A DNA stretch of 64,000 bases from an uncultured Alphaproteobacteria bacterium (GCA_902533625.1 CACAMI010000006.1:1-64000); one strand, 5' to 3'. Counted from the first letter of the stretch, positions 1 to 9,171 are shown. Notes: generated by a model not told the origin, from the letters alone. Numbers and translations are program-made.

Positions 1-217
1 GCCCTTGTGGGATGTCAAAAATTTGCTTAAAAGCTTCAACTTCTTCTTTCGAAACAACGCCATCTGCTTTGGCCATCTTTGCACTGAGAGCTATTACTGC
101 TATAGTGAAACCTATTTTTTTTTCAGGAGGAGTGGCAAAATTTTGAAAGATGTTCGAAAGGGCTTCACCTTCAACTAATGACCTTATTGCTTTCCCAATT
201 TTTTTCCAAATTGACAT
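1..217 (-). CDS. DjlA-type co-chaperone (TerB-like N-terminal domain), 3' part outside window
   Basis: The reverse strand from an ATG at 217 reads MSIWKKIGKAIRSLVEGEAL and continues open to the window edge, about 72 residues. The stretch with IAVIALSAKMAKADG followed by a VSKEEVEAF-type helix is typical of the TerB-like domain at the start of alphaproteobacterial DjlA-like proteins, which end in a J domain that stimulates DnaK. The J domain would lie outside the window, so assignment rests only on the N-terminus. The gene is divergent from the oxoprolinase gene, with about 106 bases between the two starts. Confidence 0.7.
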   Translation of the reverse strand, partial: MSIWKKIGKAIRSLVEGEALSNIFQNFATPPEKKIGFTIAVIALSAKMAKADGVVSKEEVEAFKQIFDIPQG

Positions 218-250
218 AACATATTTTTACCATATTTTGATTTCCATACC

Positions 251-291
251 AAATATTAACAGCAGTTCTTATGTGTTAATATTTAGTAACA
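251..291. promoter_or_regulatory. Inverted repeat with three TGTTA half-sites in the djlA/oxoprolinase divergent gap
   Basis: AAATATTAACA at 251-261 is the exact reverse complement of TGTTAATATTT at 274-284, with 12 bases between. A further TAACA at 287-291 makes a second, shorter inverted pair with TGTTA at 274-278. The element lies between two divergent genes, 32 bases before the oxoprolinase start, a good place for an operator. No T-run follows it as a terminator would need. The binding protein is unknown. Confidence 0.4.
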
Positions 292-323
292 GAAGACAGG
301 TTGTTCAAAGGAAGTAGTTTATA

Positions 324-3300
324 ATGTGGGAATTTTGGATTGATAGGGGAGGTACTTTCACAGATGTGATCGCCAGATGTAACTCTGGACCCTTATTGAC
401 AAGAAAAGTGCTTTCGGAAAACCCTAATTTATATAAAGATCCAGCAGTTGAAGCCATTAGGTATTTTTTGAGTCTTGAAAAAAATAGTCAAATTCCTTTA
501 GGAAAAATCAAATCTATTCGTATGGGTACGACCGTCGCGACTAATGCGTTACTTGAAAGAAAGGGTGCTAAAGTTGTTTTGGTTACAACATCAGGATTTC
601 GGGATCAGTTAAGAATTGCTTATCAGAATAGACCCAATTTATTTGATAGAAATATAATATTGCCTTCAAAACTATACCGGGAAGTTTTGTCTGTTTCAGA
701 GAGAGTTCGCGCCGACGGTTTTGTAGAAAAAGAACTTAATGAGGACAAGCTAGAAGCTGATTTGAGAAAACTTCATAATAAAGGTTTTAAAGCTTGTGCA
801 ATATTGTTTATGCATGGATATCGCTTTAGCGAACATGAAAAAAGAGCAGCTAAAATTGCTGAATATGTTGGGTTTGATCAGGTTTCAGTCAGCCATGAGG
901 TAAGCCCATTAGTTAAATTTGTGAGTAGGGGTGATACTACAGTTTTGGATGCCTACCTGACACCAATAATAAAAAAATATGTTTCTGGGTTTTTAGCGTC
1001 TTTTGATGGTTCTCTAGGTGAAAAGTTGAAGTTTATGAAATCTGATGGCGGTATGACTACATTTAGTAATTTTAGGGGTAAAGATGCCATTTTATCTGGC
1101 CCTGCCGGTGGTGTTGTAGGTGCAGTTAAGACTTCGTTATTAGAGGATAGAACAAAAATAATAGGATTCGATATGGGCGGCACATCTACCGATGTTTGCC
1201 ATTATTCAGGGTCATACGAGCGGACTTTTAATTCTATTATTGACGGTGTTAGAGTTACGGCACCTATGATGTCAATTCATACCGTTGCAGCAGGTGGAGG
1301 AAGCTTATTAAAATTTGATGGAGTTCGTATGAGAGTTGGCCCAGAAAGCTCTGGAGCTAACCCAGGCCCAGTCTGCTATGCCAATGATGGAGTTCTGTCT
1401 TTGACAGATGCCAATATAGTCACAGGAAGGTTACAGCCAGACTTTTTCCCTAAGGTTTTTGGTAAGGAAGGAAATTCTGGTATATCTTCAGAAAAATCTT
1501 TTCAGGCATTCAAGACTATTTCTAAAAATTTGGATAAGAGTGAAGAGGATGTAGCTGAGGGGTTTATTCGAATTGCCATCGACAATATGGCAAATGCTAT
1601 AAAGAAAATTTCTGTCGAAAAAGGCTACGATATCACAGAATACTGCCTTTCTACTTTTGGAGGTGCAGGGGGGCAACATGCTTGCGATATAGCGGATGTT
1701 TTAGGGATAAATGAATGTCTTATAGATAAGAATGCATCCCTTTTGTCCGCACTTGGAATGGGGTTGGCAGATTCTACGTCATCAAAAATCAAGACTATTG
1801 AACGGGAACTAAATGAGGCATCTTTTATTGAAATGGCAGCTGAATTAGATAATCTATCGGCAATAGTTTCTGATGAACTGATATCACAGAATTTTCAAGA
1901 ATATTCCATACAGATAGAAAATTCGTTGTTCTTAAAGATTAAAGGAACTGACACACCTATTAAGCTAAAGTTCATGCCGATTAATAGTTTGAAGAAACAA
2001 TTTAAGGCTGATTACGAAAAATTATTTGGTTTTAAGATTACGGACGAAACTTTAATTATAGATAGCATAATAAGCGAATCCGTTGGAGTCGAGAAAGTCG
2101 TTTTGAATAAAAAGGTAGAGGAAAAATTTCCTAAAAATAAGAGTAATAGTGATAAAGATATCAGAAAAGTTTTTCTCAAAGGTGCGTGGGTAGATGCACA
2201 ATTTGTAAATCGGGAAAATTTTAAGGAAGATAGTACTGTTCAGGGTCCGGCAAATATTATTGAGGGCCATACTTCAATTTTTGTCTCTAGTGGCTGGGAG
2301 GCCTCCATCACCAGGAATGAAAACATAGTTCTAAAAAGAACATCACCTATACAGAGGAAGAAGGTTAGCAAAAAATCAGATCCAATAATGTTGGAGATCT
2401 TTAATAATCTTTATATGTCTATCGCTGAACAGATGGGAGTTATTTTGGAAAAAACTTCTCAATCGGTAACAATTAAGGAGAGGTTAGATTTTTCTTGCGC
2501 GATTTTTTCGTCAAAAGGAGACCTCATCGCAAATGCTCCTCATATGCCAGTCCATCTTGGATCTATGGCCTCTTCAGTTAAAACAGTTATTTCACAAAAC
2601 CCAACAATAAAGTATGGCGATGTATTTGCTCTTAATGCGCCCTATAATGGTGGAACACATTTGCCAGATGTAACAGTTGTCTCACCAGTTTGGGATGAGA
2701 AAAGGAAGAAAATAAATTTTTTTGTGGCTTCTAGGGGTCATCATACAGATATTGGAGGCACAACACCAGGTTCAATGCCTCCCGATAGTAGAGATATCCA
2801 TCAAGAGGGCGTGTATATTGATAATTTTAAATTAGTTAGTGAGGGAGAGTTTCGCGAAAAAGAGGTTTCTGAGATTCTCATGTCTGCAAAATATCCAGTA
2901 AGATCATTATCCATAAACTTAGCAGATCTGAAAGCTCAAATTGCAGCTTGTGAAAAAGGTATTAATGAAATAAATCAAATGGTTAGTCATTTTGGAATTG
3001 ATGTTGTTGAAGCATATATCAATCACGTTCAAAATAATGCTGAAATGATTGTAAGAAAGGCGGTTGAAAAGATTCATGACTCGTCTTTTGTATATAAAAT
3101 GGATCCAGATATTGATGGATCAGAGAGAAAGATACACGTATCAATTAAGGTAAATAAGAAAAGTAGATCTGTAATTGTTGATTTTTCCGGAACTACTCGT
3201 CAATTAGAAAGTAACTATAACGCTCCTGAACCTGTTACTAGGGCTGCGGTTCTCTACTGTTTTCGACTTCTAGCTGGAGGAGATATCCCGATGAATGAGG

Positions 3301-3935
3301 GAGTAATGAGGCCAATAAACCTAAATCTACCTAAAGGCTTAATGTTATCTCCTGAGTTTCCTGCTGCAGTAATAGCTGGCAATGTAGAGACAAGTCAGGC
3401 AGTTACTTCGTGCTTGCTTTTGGCTTTAGGTATTCAAGCAGCTTCCCAATCTACAATGAATAATACGACTTGGGGAAATAATAAGTACCAATACTATGAG
3501 ACGATCTGTGGAGGTATAGGGGCTGGAATTGGTTTTGATGGAGTTCCTTATGAGGGCACTTCAGGCGTCCATAGTCACATGACAAATAGCAGATTAACTG
3601 ACCCCGAGGTATTGGAAAATAGGTTTCCTGTAGTAATAGAGGATTTTAGTATCCGGGAAAATTCTGGCGGTAAAGGACAATTTAATGGCGGAGAAGGGGT
3701 AATCCGTAAGATCCGCTTTTTAGAGAAGATGACTTTGGCAATATTGTCTGGCCATCGAGTTAAACCCCCTCCTGGTTTAAGTGGAGGAGGTGCTGGCGCT
3801 TTAGGCTTTTCAAAGGTTATTAGAAAGAATGGAAAGGTTAAAGTTTTGGGTTCTGCAGATAAAGTTTTAATGGAGGTTGGAGATGTTTTTTGGCTGGAGA
3901 CTCCTGGGGGTGGTGGCTTAGGAAAGTCCAAATGA
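324..3935 (+). CDS. Fused hydantoinase/5-oxoprolinase (HyuA-HyuB type)
   Basis: ATP-dependent hydrolase of the 5-oxoprolinase family, which opens the lactam ring of 5-oxo-L-proline or a hydantoin-like substrate in the cytoplasm. The HyuA part shows the actin-like nucleotide motifs DRGGTFTDV (residues 7-15), GTTVATNALLER (68-79), SGPAGGVVGA (258-267) and FDMGGTSTDV (282-291). From about residue 685 the HyuB domain runs to a glycine-rich C-terminus (TPGGGGLG). At 1203 residues it has the normal length of the fused form; many bacteria keep the two halves as separate genes. It starts at ATG 324 and its 3' end overlaps the convergent downstream gene by 18 bases. Substrate choice between oxoproline and hydantoins cannot be read from sequence. 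Confidence 0.88.
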   Translation: MWEFWIDRGGTFTDVIARCNSGPLLTRKVLSENPNLYKDPAVEAIRYFLSLEKNSQIPLGKIKSIRMGTTVATNALLERKGAKVVLVTTSGFRDQLRIAYQNRPNLFDRNIILPSKLYREVLSVSERVRADGFVEKELNEDKLEADLRKLHNKGFKACAILFMHGYRFSEHEKRAAKIAEYVGFDQVSVSHEVSPLVKFVSRGDTTVLDAYLTPIIKKYVSGFLASFDGSLGEKLKFMKSDGGMTTFSNFRGKDAILSGPAGGVVGAVKTSLLEDRTKIIGFDMGGTSTDVCHYSGSYERTFNSIIDGVRVTAPMMSIHTVAAGGGSLLKFDGVRMRVGPESSGANPGPVCYANDGVLSLTDANIVTGRLQPDFFPKVFGKEGNSGISSEKSFQAFKTISKNLDKSEEDVAEGFIRIAIDNMANAIKKISVEKGYDITEYCLSTFGGAGGQHACDIADVLGINECLIDKNASLLSALGMGLADSTSSKIKTIERELNEASFIEMAAELDNLSAIVSDELISQNFQEYSIQIENSLFLKIKGTDTPIKLKFMPINSLKKQFKADYEKLFGFKITDETLIIDSIISESVGVEKVVLNKKVEEKFPKNKSNSDKDIRKVFLKGAWVDAQFVNRENFKEDSTVQGPANIIEGHTSIFVSSGWEASITRNENIVLKRTSPIQRKKVSKKSDPIMLEIFNNLYMSIAEQMGVILEKTSQSVTIKERLDFSCAIFSSKGDLIANAPHMPVHLGSMASSVKTVISQNPTIKYGDVFALNAPYNGGTHLPDVTVVSPVWDEKRKKINFFVASRGHHTDIGGTTPGSMPPDSRDIHQEGVYIDNFKLVSEGEFREKEVSEILMSAKYPVRSLSINLADLKAQIAACEKGINEINQMVSHFGIDVVEAYINHVQNNAEMIVRKAVEKIHDSSFVYKMDPDIDGSERKIHVSIKVNKKSRSVIVDFSGTTRQLESNYNAPEPVTRAAVLYCFRLLAGGDIPMNEGVMRPINLNLPKGLMLSPEFPAAVIAGNVETSQAVTSCLLLALGIQAASQSTMNNTTWGNNKYQYYETICGGIGAGIGFDGVPYEGTSGVHSHMTNSRLTDPEVLENRFPVVIEDFSIRENSGGKGQFNGGEGVIRKIRFLEKMTLAILSGHRVKPPPGLSGGGAGALGFSKVIRKNGKVKVLGSADKVLMEVGDVFWLETPGGGGLGKSK

Positions 3936-4550
3936 TTGGACTGTAATTTCTTCTATAGAATGTTCTAGTAATTTTCTCTCAAGAGTCACAACCCATTTAG
4001 CAATTGTATTTGTTCGGCAATATACTCTTTTGAATATCCACTTCTCCTTAATTGATTTGAAGTCATTATCTCCAAGCGCAGTCCAAGATGGTGCACTTTT
4101 TATAAACCAGCGGCTTTCAACACCTTTGATATCAATTTTACAATCTGTAAAAAAAATACATATTGGATGATTTGTGGAAGGGGTATCGCTTTTTATTGCT
4201 AAATTTAACCTTCTGATAGAGTTAAAATTTGGATTTTTATTTAAATTTGCCACTATTAATCTTGAAGATCTACTTTCAATAATTTTTTCGATTGCCCATA
4301 GTTTGTCGATTTGGCTTTTTGCATAAACAAAAACTAGTCTATCTGGATTCAACCAGGGACTAATGCCATCGGGGTGTAAAAATATTTTCTCTTTAGATGA
4401 TTTAATCCAAAAAATAGGGCCAGAAATTTTCTGTGCTAAAAATAATAGCATCCTTATCCTAGAGGGACCTAGTATTTGATGTATTCTCTTATTTTTTAAA
4501 AAAATACTAGGGATAAATTCACAATAATGTTCTTTTTCAGAAGGGTGCAT
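3918..4550 (-). CDS. ImuA/RecA-like protein of alphaproteobacteria, function uncertain
   Basis: A 210-residue protein with no catalytic motif I can name. The segment around PIFWIKSSKEKIFLHPDG, then LNPDRLVFVYAKSQIDKLWA, then a short strand like LIVANL and an RRLNLA helix, resembles the core of the ImuA/SulA-like RecA-fold proteins. Alphaproteobacterial relatives have similar WxxHPDG, DPxRLV and LLWAxEEAL segments. A Walker A P-loop is absent. ImuA proteins normally sit beside imuB and dnaE2, which are not here, so a role in mutagenic repair is only a possibility. It is convergent with and overlaps the oxoprolinase gene by 18 bases. Confidence 0.5.
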   Translation of the reverse strand: MHPSEKEHYCEFIPSIFLKNKRIHQILGPSRIRMLLFLAQKISGPIFWIKSSKEKIFLHPDGISPWLNPDRLVFVYAKSQIDKLWAIEKIIESRSSRLIVANLNKNPNFNSIRRLNLAIKSDTPSTNHPICIFFTDCKIDIKGVESRWFIKSAPSWTALGDNDFKSIKEKWIFKRVYCRTNTIAKWVVTLERKLLEHSIEEITVQSFGLS

Positions 4551-4653
4551 TTAATTTTAGTTGTTCATGTTTTGTTCTTTTTTACCATAAATAAAATAAA
4601 TCAGATTTTCAATAAAGTTCTTAGTTTAAGAAATTTTAAAATACGTAATTACT

Positions 4654-5172
4654 TTAGTTACTATTTTCTTCAAGAAATTTTACTAAGTTAGCCCGATCCT
4701 TAGCTTTTTTTAGGCCAGAAAAGTTCATTTTTGTTCCTGCTGCATATTTTTTTGGATTAGAGAGGAAATTTGCTAAGCTTTCCTGATCCCATTTCCCAGC
4801 AATTTCTAGGAGTGCATTTGAATAATCAAAATCTGGGACTGATGCAACATCACGATCAATGATTTTGAAGAGATGAGGACCTATGCCATTTTCACCATCA
4901 GCAAGTTTATGGCAAGATTTACATTTGCCAAAAACCTTTTTGCCTTTAGCTGAATCGCCACTCATTACTAATTCAATGAATGGTATTTCTGTACTTTCAT
5001 CTAGTTCAGTAGTTTCAGAGTTATTGTCTAGCTTTTGGCTAGCATAATGTTCTCCATGATCTGTATGATCAGACCCATGATAAATGCTTTCTGTGCCCCA
5101 TTGTATTAACAGAAATACAAGAAGAGAACCACATAGCCCCCCAACAATTTTAGTCCACTCCATTGTATCCAT
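4654..5172 (-). CDS. cycM: Membrane-anchored c-type cytochrome (CycM/c552-like)
   Basis: An electron carrier tethered to the periplasmic face of the inner membrane. Residues 8-26 form one hydrophobic segment with no cleavage site, acting as signal anchor. A low-complexity acidic linker follows (about 30-65), then a class I cytochrome c domain with the haem site CKSCH (C84, C87, H88) and a likely distal ligand M149 in GTKMNF. The length of 172 residues suits the CycM/cytochrome cy family, which passes electrons from the bc1 complex to a terminal oxidase. It is divergent from pheA, an order common in Rhodobacterales. Confidence 0.88.
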   Translation of the reverse strand: MDTMEWTKIVGGLCGSLLVFLLIQWGTESIYHGSDHTDHGEHYASQKLDNNSETTELDESTEIPFIELVMSGDSAKGKKVFGKCKSCHKLADGENGIGPHLFKIIDRDVASVPDFDYSNALLEIAGKWDQESLANFLSNPKKYAAGTKMNFSGLKKAKDRANLVKFLEENSN

Positions 5173-5282
5173 ACCTGAACCTCTTTAATGTTTATTAAGA
5201 TTAATGTTGTAAAATCTTTCTAAATTCCTTTTAACTAATAATAGAACTATATATCAAGAAAATATTCCGCGACAAATAAGAC

Positions 5283-6143
5283 ATGGTCACTCAAAATATG
5301 AATAAGAAAGTTTCTTTCCAGGGAGAATTAGGATCGTACTCACATCAGGCTTTACTAGAAATAAACCCCGATGCCGAACCTGTAACTTGCTCTAGCTTTG
5401 AGGGAGCCATTGAAGCTGTTCGTACTGGTGATGCTTCATTTGCAATTCTTCCTGTCGAAAACTCTACCTATGGACGTGTAGCAGATATTCATAAACTGCT
5501 ACCTGCATCAAACCTTTTTATTGTTCAGGAACATTTCTTAAGGGTCAGAATTAATTTATTGGCTAAACCTGGGGTAGAAATTAAAGAGGTAAAATCTGCT
5601 ATCAGTCATATGGTGCTTTTAGGTCAATGTAGGAAATTTCTGAATAAGAATAAAATAAAGGGAGTAGTGGGTGTTGATACTGCTGGTTCTGCTGAGATGG
5701 TTGCTAATCAAAATGATATGACAATTGGAGCATTGGCCTCTCCTCTTGCTGCAAAAATTTATGATTTAAATACACTTGCTTCAGGTATTGAAGATATGAC
5801 AAACAATACTACTCGATTTTTGGTAATGGGCCCAGAATCCAGTTATCCAGAACGAGACAAAAAATTGATGATAACTTCAATAGTTTTTCAAGTAAGAAAT
5901 TTGCCAGCTGCTCTATATAAAGCTCTTGGCGGCTTTGCCACAAATGGTGTAAATTTACTTAAATTAGAAAGCTACATGTTAGGTGGATCTTTTAATACTA
6001 CCCAGTTTTTTATTGATTTTGAAGGCCATCCCGATGATGACGGTGTTAAGCTAGCAATTGATGAACTGTCATTCTTTACGTCAATGATTAAGATAATAGG
6101 TGTTTACAGTGGGCATGAATTTAGGACAGGAGGGGGATCCTAA
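5283..6143 (+). CDS. pheA: Prephenate dehydratase
   Basis: Converts prephenate to phenylpyruvate in phenylalanine synthesis. The N-terminal periplasmic-binding-protein-like catalytic lobes begin FQGELGSYSH, and the TRF-type motif NNTTRFLVMG lies near residues 174-183. An ACT regulatory domain follows (about 195-275) with the KLESYMLGG segment where phenylalanine would bind. There is no chorismate mutase domain, so this is the monofunctional form. The start at 5283 is the longest; an in-frame ATG at 5298 also fits the family N-terminus and neither has a strong ribosome site. The stop directly abuts the stop of the convergent nudC. Confidence 0.93.
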   Translation: MVTQNMNKKVSFQGELGSYSHQALLEINPDAEPVTCSSFEGAIEAVRTGDASFAILPVENSTYGRVADIHKLLPASNLFIVQEHFLRVRINLLAKPGVEIKEVKSAISHMVLLGQCRKFLNKNKIKGVVGVDTAGSAEMVANQNDMTIGALASPLAAKIYDLNTLASGIEDMTNNTTRFLVMGPESSYPERDKKLMITSIVFQVRNLPAALYKALGGFATNGVNLLKLESYMLGGSFNTTQFFIDFEGHPDDDGVKLAIDELSFFTSMIKIIGVYSGHEFRTGGGS

Positions 6144-7115
6144 TCATTCTGACCTTTTGATCCACTCTTCTATTAAATAATTAGCTATTGTACCTTTTCT
6201 AGCCAACTTAAGGCTAAAATTATTATTCTCTTGAAGGGATATCAGTTCTTTTTTTCTAAACCATCTGGCAGCTTCCAGCTCTGAATAATCAATTTGCAAA
6301 TGGCTACTTTCAGCAGTGGCGCGACATCCGATCATAAGTGAATGTGGGAAAGGCCAAGCTTGGTTTGTTACATACTCTACAGACCTAAGTTTAATTCCAA
6401 CCTCTTCGAATGTCTCCCTTCTAACAGCGTCCTCAATGCGCTCACCTGGTTCTAAGAATCCTGCTAGGCAAGAATACATTCCCTTCGGCCAGACAGAAGA
6501 TCTGCCTAAAAGAATTGAGTCTTTTCTTTCTATTAACATTATTACGACTGGATCGGTTCTGGGAAATACTTTGTTTTTGCATTTAGAACAGGAGAGTTCC
6601 CATCCACTATCAAAAACTTTATTTATATCGCCGCAACGTGAACAATGCTTGTTGTTATCATGCCATTCGAATAAACTTTTTGCCATTCCACAGATACTAA
6701 GTTCTTTACTGCTCAAGTTTATGAGAACTTTTTTAAGATCAGTAAAGCGATTCTCTAATGGCAAGTAAGGATGAGTAACCTTTTCGTTGTCCACAAACTT
6801 TCCTAATTTTTTATCATAATTTTTTCCTTCATTTTCCCAATTAGGCAATGCGTATAAGAATATAGGAGAGAGTGCTTCTATAAAGCCCAGAAAAGCTATT
6901 CTTTTAGCTTTTTGCAATAATTTATGATCAACAGGAATATAGCAAATCTTTGGGCTTTCATTCTGCCAATCCAAAAGAATTTTTCCTTGCCAGACAATTA
7001 AATTTAAAGATTTGGAATTCGAAGCCAATAAGTCAATTTTATTTTTATCTTTTCTTATGTGAGATGCTTTATCTATTTTGTCAGTAGAAAAAGTTAAATT
7101 AAATTTGGGTCTCAT
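6144..7115 (-). CDS. nudC: NAD+ diphosphatase / RNA decapping Nudix enzyme
   Basis: Hydrolyses NADH or NAD to NMN and AMP; family members also remove NAD caps from RNA. Visible are the four-cysteine zinc ribbon (CSRCG and CSKC) and the Nudix box GFLEPGE...RETFEEVG. Downstream, the NQAWPFPHSLM segment is the SQPWPFPxS-type motif that marks the NudC subfamily. The N-terminal half is the divergent NUDIX-like domain. Length 323 residues is typical of alphaproteobacterial NudC. Position beside pheA is a conserved order in related genomes, although the enzymes share no pathway. Confidence 0.93.
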   Translation of the reverse strand: MRPKFNLTFSTDKIDKASHIRKDKNKIDLLASNSKSLNLIVWQGKILLDWQNESPKICYIPVDHKLLQKAKRIAFLGFIEALSPIFLYALPNWENEGKNYDKKLGKFVDNEKVTHPYLPLENRFTDLKKVLINLSSKELSICGMAKSLFEWHDNNKHCSRCGDINKVFDSGWELSCSKCKNKVFPRTDPVVIMLIERKDSILLGRSSVWPKGMYSCLAGFLEPGERIEDAVRRETFEEVGIKLRSVEYVTNQAWPFPHSLMIGCRATAESSHLQIDYSELEAARWFRKKELISLQENNNFSLKLARKGTIANYLIEEWIKRSE

Positions 7116-7210
7116 TAGGAATATTCCGATAACATATGATTTTTAACCAAGTCTTAAAATAAGGCTAACAAAATCTTTTAGTAACTGAAAGTTTAAACGT
7201 TTGGACTTAC

Positions 7211-7238
7211 TTGTTTTTAAATTTTTTTTTTATATAAT
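7211..7238 (+). promoter_or_regulatory. Probable sigma70-type promoter of the SRP RNA gene
   Basis: A perfect -10 TATAAT lies at 7233-7238, with TTGTTT at 7211-7216 as a partial -35 and 16 bases between. The first base of the SRP RNA stem falls about 6 bases after the -10 box, the right place for initiation. A long T-run fills the spacer. Confidence 0.55.
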
Positions 7239-7243
7239 AATTC

Positions 7244-7336
7244 TGAGAGGTTGGCACGGGCGAACACCTCGCCAACCCGGTCAGGTCCGGAAGGAAGCAG
7301 CCGTAACGAGTTCGGTTCGGGTCGTTCAACCTCTCA
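7244..7336 (+). ncRNA. ffs: Signal recognition particle 4.5S RNA
   Basis: The conserved apical domain is visible as GGTCAGGTCCGGAAGGAAGC (7279-7298) with the GGAA tetraloop and the asymmetric loop that binds Ffh. The ends pair: TGAGAGGTTG at 7244-7253 with CAACCTCTCA at 7327-7336, giving a roughly 93-base hairpin of the small bacterial type. It lies just upstream of dnaX, a frequent location in alphaproteobacteria. The exact processed ends are inferred from pairing. Confidence 0.95.
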
Positions 7337-7389
7337 CCTATGTAATTAAAAATTAACTAATTTAAATTGAGATTTGAACGGGTTCTAAA

Positions 7390-9171
7390 GTGGATTCATA
7401 TAAAGTACTTGCTCGGAAATATAGGCCAAAATCTTTTGAGGATTTAATTGGTCAGAGCCTATTAGTAAAAATATTAAAGAATGCTTTTGAGGTTAATCGA
7501 ATAGCGCACGCCTTTATACTAACAGGAATCCGAGGGGTAGGAAAGACAACAACGGCACGGATCATCTCGTCATGTTTAAATTGTACAGGAAGTGATGGAA
7601 AAGGGGGGGTAACCATAACTCCTTGTGGTGTTTGTGACTCTTGTGAATCAATATCGCGAGGCAATCACGTTGATGTTCTAGAAATTGATGCAGCAAGTAG
7701 AACTGGGGTTGGAGACATAAGAGAAATCATAGATAGCGTTAAATATAAGCCCGCGTCAGCTCGATACAAGGTATTTATTATCGATGAAGTGCACATGCTT
7801 TCAAATAGTGCATTTAATGCATTATTAAAAACTCTAGAGGAGCCTCCCGAACATACAAAATTTATATTTGCAACAACGGAAATCCAGAAGATTCCAATAA
7901 CTGTTATTTCAAGGTGCCAAAGATATGACCTTAATAGAGTTTCTCCGGATGTTTTGATTAAATTTTTACAAAGCATCTTGGAAAAAGAGAATAAATCTCT
8001 AGAGCAGAATGCTTTAGGTCTGATTGTGAGAGCTTCGGAAGGTTCAGTTCGGGATGCTTTGTCAATTCTTGATCAAATTATCCTTCAAGTTGATAGCGTA
8101 ATTAAACTGGAGGAAATACATGAAATTCTGGGGCTTTCTGATAGAAGCAAAATAATAGATTTATTTGAGCTTATATTGCAGGGGGATATCCGAAAATCTC
8201 TGGATTTATTACGGCTTATGCTTAAAAATGGCGGAGACCCTATATTCATCCTTAGAGAATTATCCGAAGTTACTCATTGGATTACTAGCTTAAAAATAGC
8301 TCCTGATTTATCAAAGGATCCACTTTTTACTTCTTTTGAAAAAGAAAAAGGCTCTAATATAGCAAAAAATATTCCGCTAAATATTTTGACTAGAATTTGG
8401 CAAGTTTTAGTAAGATCTCTTGACGAAAATAGCATGTATACGAACCATTTTGCACATACGGAAATGGCAATTATTAGATTAACTACCATTTCTAATCTCC
8501 CTACACCAATCGAAGTTATAAGAGATTATAAAAGGCTTTTGAATGAAGATTCTAAAGAGGATTCAAAAAAAAAAGAATTAAGTGATAATGTTTCGGTTCT
8601 TCAATTAGATGACAAGCCCCAAAATGAAGCAAATACAAAAGATAGGGGGTCATCAGAGATTGAGAATAAAAATATCACTCCTACTAATGCTATTCTTGAA
8701 ACGACTGGAAAAAATGAGCATATAAAGGAGTTTCAGTCTGAGCATTCTGAAAGACAGATAGATAATGTGAGAGAAAATTGGTCTCCAACCGTTCTTTTAA
8801 AGAAAAACTTTGAGGAGTATGAAGTTTTAGATTTGCTAAGAAAAAATAAGGAAATCCCCTTATTAGTAGAGGTAGAAAATTTTGTCAGGTTTGAAGCTTG
8901 TGCACTTGGGGATCTCAGCATTGAGCTTAAGGCTGGATCTTCTCCAAATTTGATCTCCCGATTTTCTAAGGTCCTGAATGATATCACGGGAATGAGTTGG
9001 GAAATTAATCTAGTAGAAAATAGCGGAAAGAAAACAGCAAAGGAGCATAAATTGGAAACTAAAGAACTGTTAGAGAAAAAATTAATGGAGAATGATGTCG
9101 TACAGTCTGTGCTTGAAACTTTTCCAGGATCCACTGTTTTTTTTGATGATAAAGAGGATAATGTTCTGTAG
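7390..9171 (+). CDS. dnaX: DNA polymerase III subunit gamma/tau
   Basis: Clamp-loader ATPase of the replisome. It shows Walker A GIRGVGKTT (46-54 region), a zinc module (C65, C79, C82, C85), the DEVH Walker B (132-135) and sensor segment SRCQR (174-178). After domain III (to about 370) comes a long charged linker rich in K, E, D and N and a C-terminal tau-like domain ending near residue 593. It starts with GTG at 7390. An A10 run at codons 392-395 with an upstream AGAGG could yield a short gamma form (see separate entry). ybaB and recR follow in the usual order. Confidence 0.95.
   Translation: MDSYKVLARKYRPKSFEDLIGQSLLVKILKNAFEVNRIAHAFILTGIRGVGKTTTARIISSCLNCTGSDGKGGVTITPCGVCDSCESISRGNHVDVLEIDAASRTGVGDIREIIDSVKYKPASARYKVFIIDEVHMLSNSAFNALLKTLEEPPEHTKFIFATTEIQKIPITVISRCQRYDLNRVSPDVLIKFLQSILEKENKSLEQNALGLIVRASEGSVRDALSILDQIILQVDSVIKLEEIHEILGLSDRSKIIDLFELILQGDIRKSLDLLRLMLKNGGDPIFILRELSEVTHWITSLKIAPDLSKDPLFTSFEKEKGSNIAKNIPLNILTRIWQVLVRSLDENSMYTNHFAHTEMAIIRLTTISNLPTPIEVIRDYKRLLNEDSKEDSKKKELSDNVSVLQLDDKPQNEANTKDRGSSEIENKNITPTNAILETTGKNEHIKEFQSEHSERQIDNVRENWSPTVLLKKNFEEYEVLDLLRKNKEIPLLVEVENFVRFEACALGDLSIELKAGSSPNLISRFSKVLNDITGMSWEINLVENSGKKTAKEHKLETKELLEKKLMENDVVQSVLETFPGSTVFFDDKEDNVL
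8556..8585 (+). other. Candidate slippage site in dnaX (A10 run with Shine-Dalgarno-like AGAGG)
   Basis: Ten consecutive A residues occupy 8565-8574, read in frame as TCA AAA AAA AAA GAA. AGAGG at 8556-8560 could act as an internal stimulatory anti-16S element. A -1 shift meets TGA at 8583-8585; a +1 shift meets TAA at 8579-8581. Either shift would truncate the protein at about 396-399 residues, just beyond domain III, as in gamma subunits. E. coli does this by ribosomal frameshifting and Thermus by transcriptional slippage on an A run. Use of the site here is inferred. Confidence 0.5.

Noticed and set aside
6316..6768. A 150-codon forward frame
   Set aside because: Antisense to nudC, whose zinc ribbon and Nudix box are intact; the forward product is low in recognisable features.
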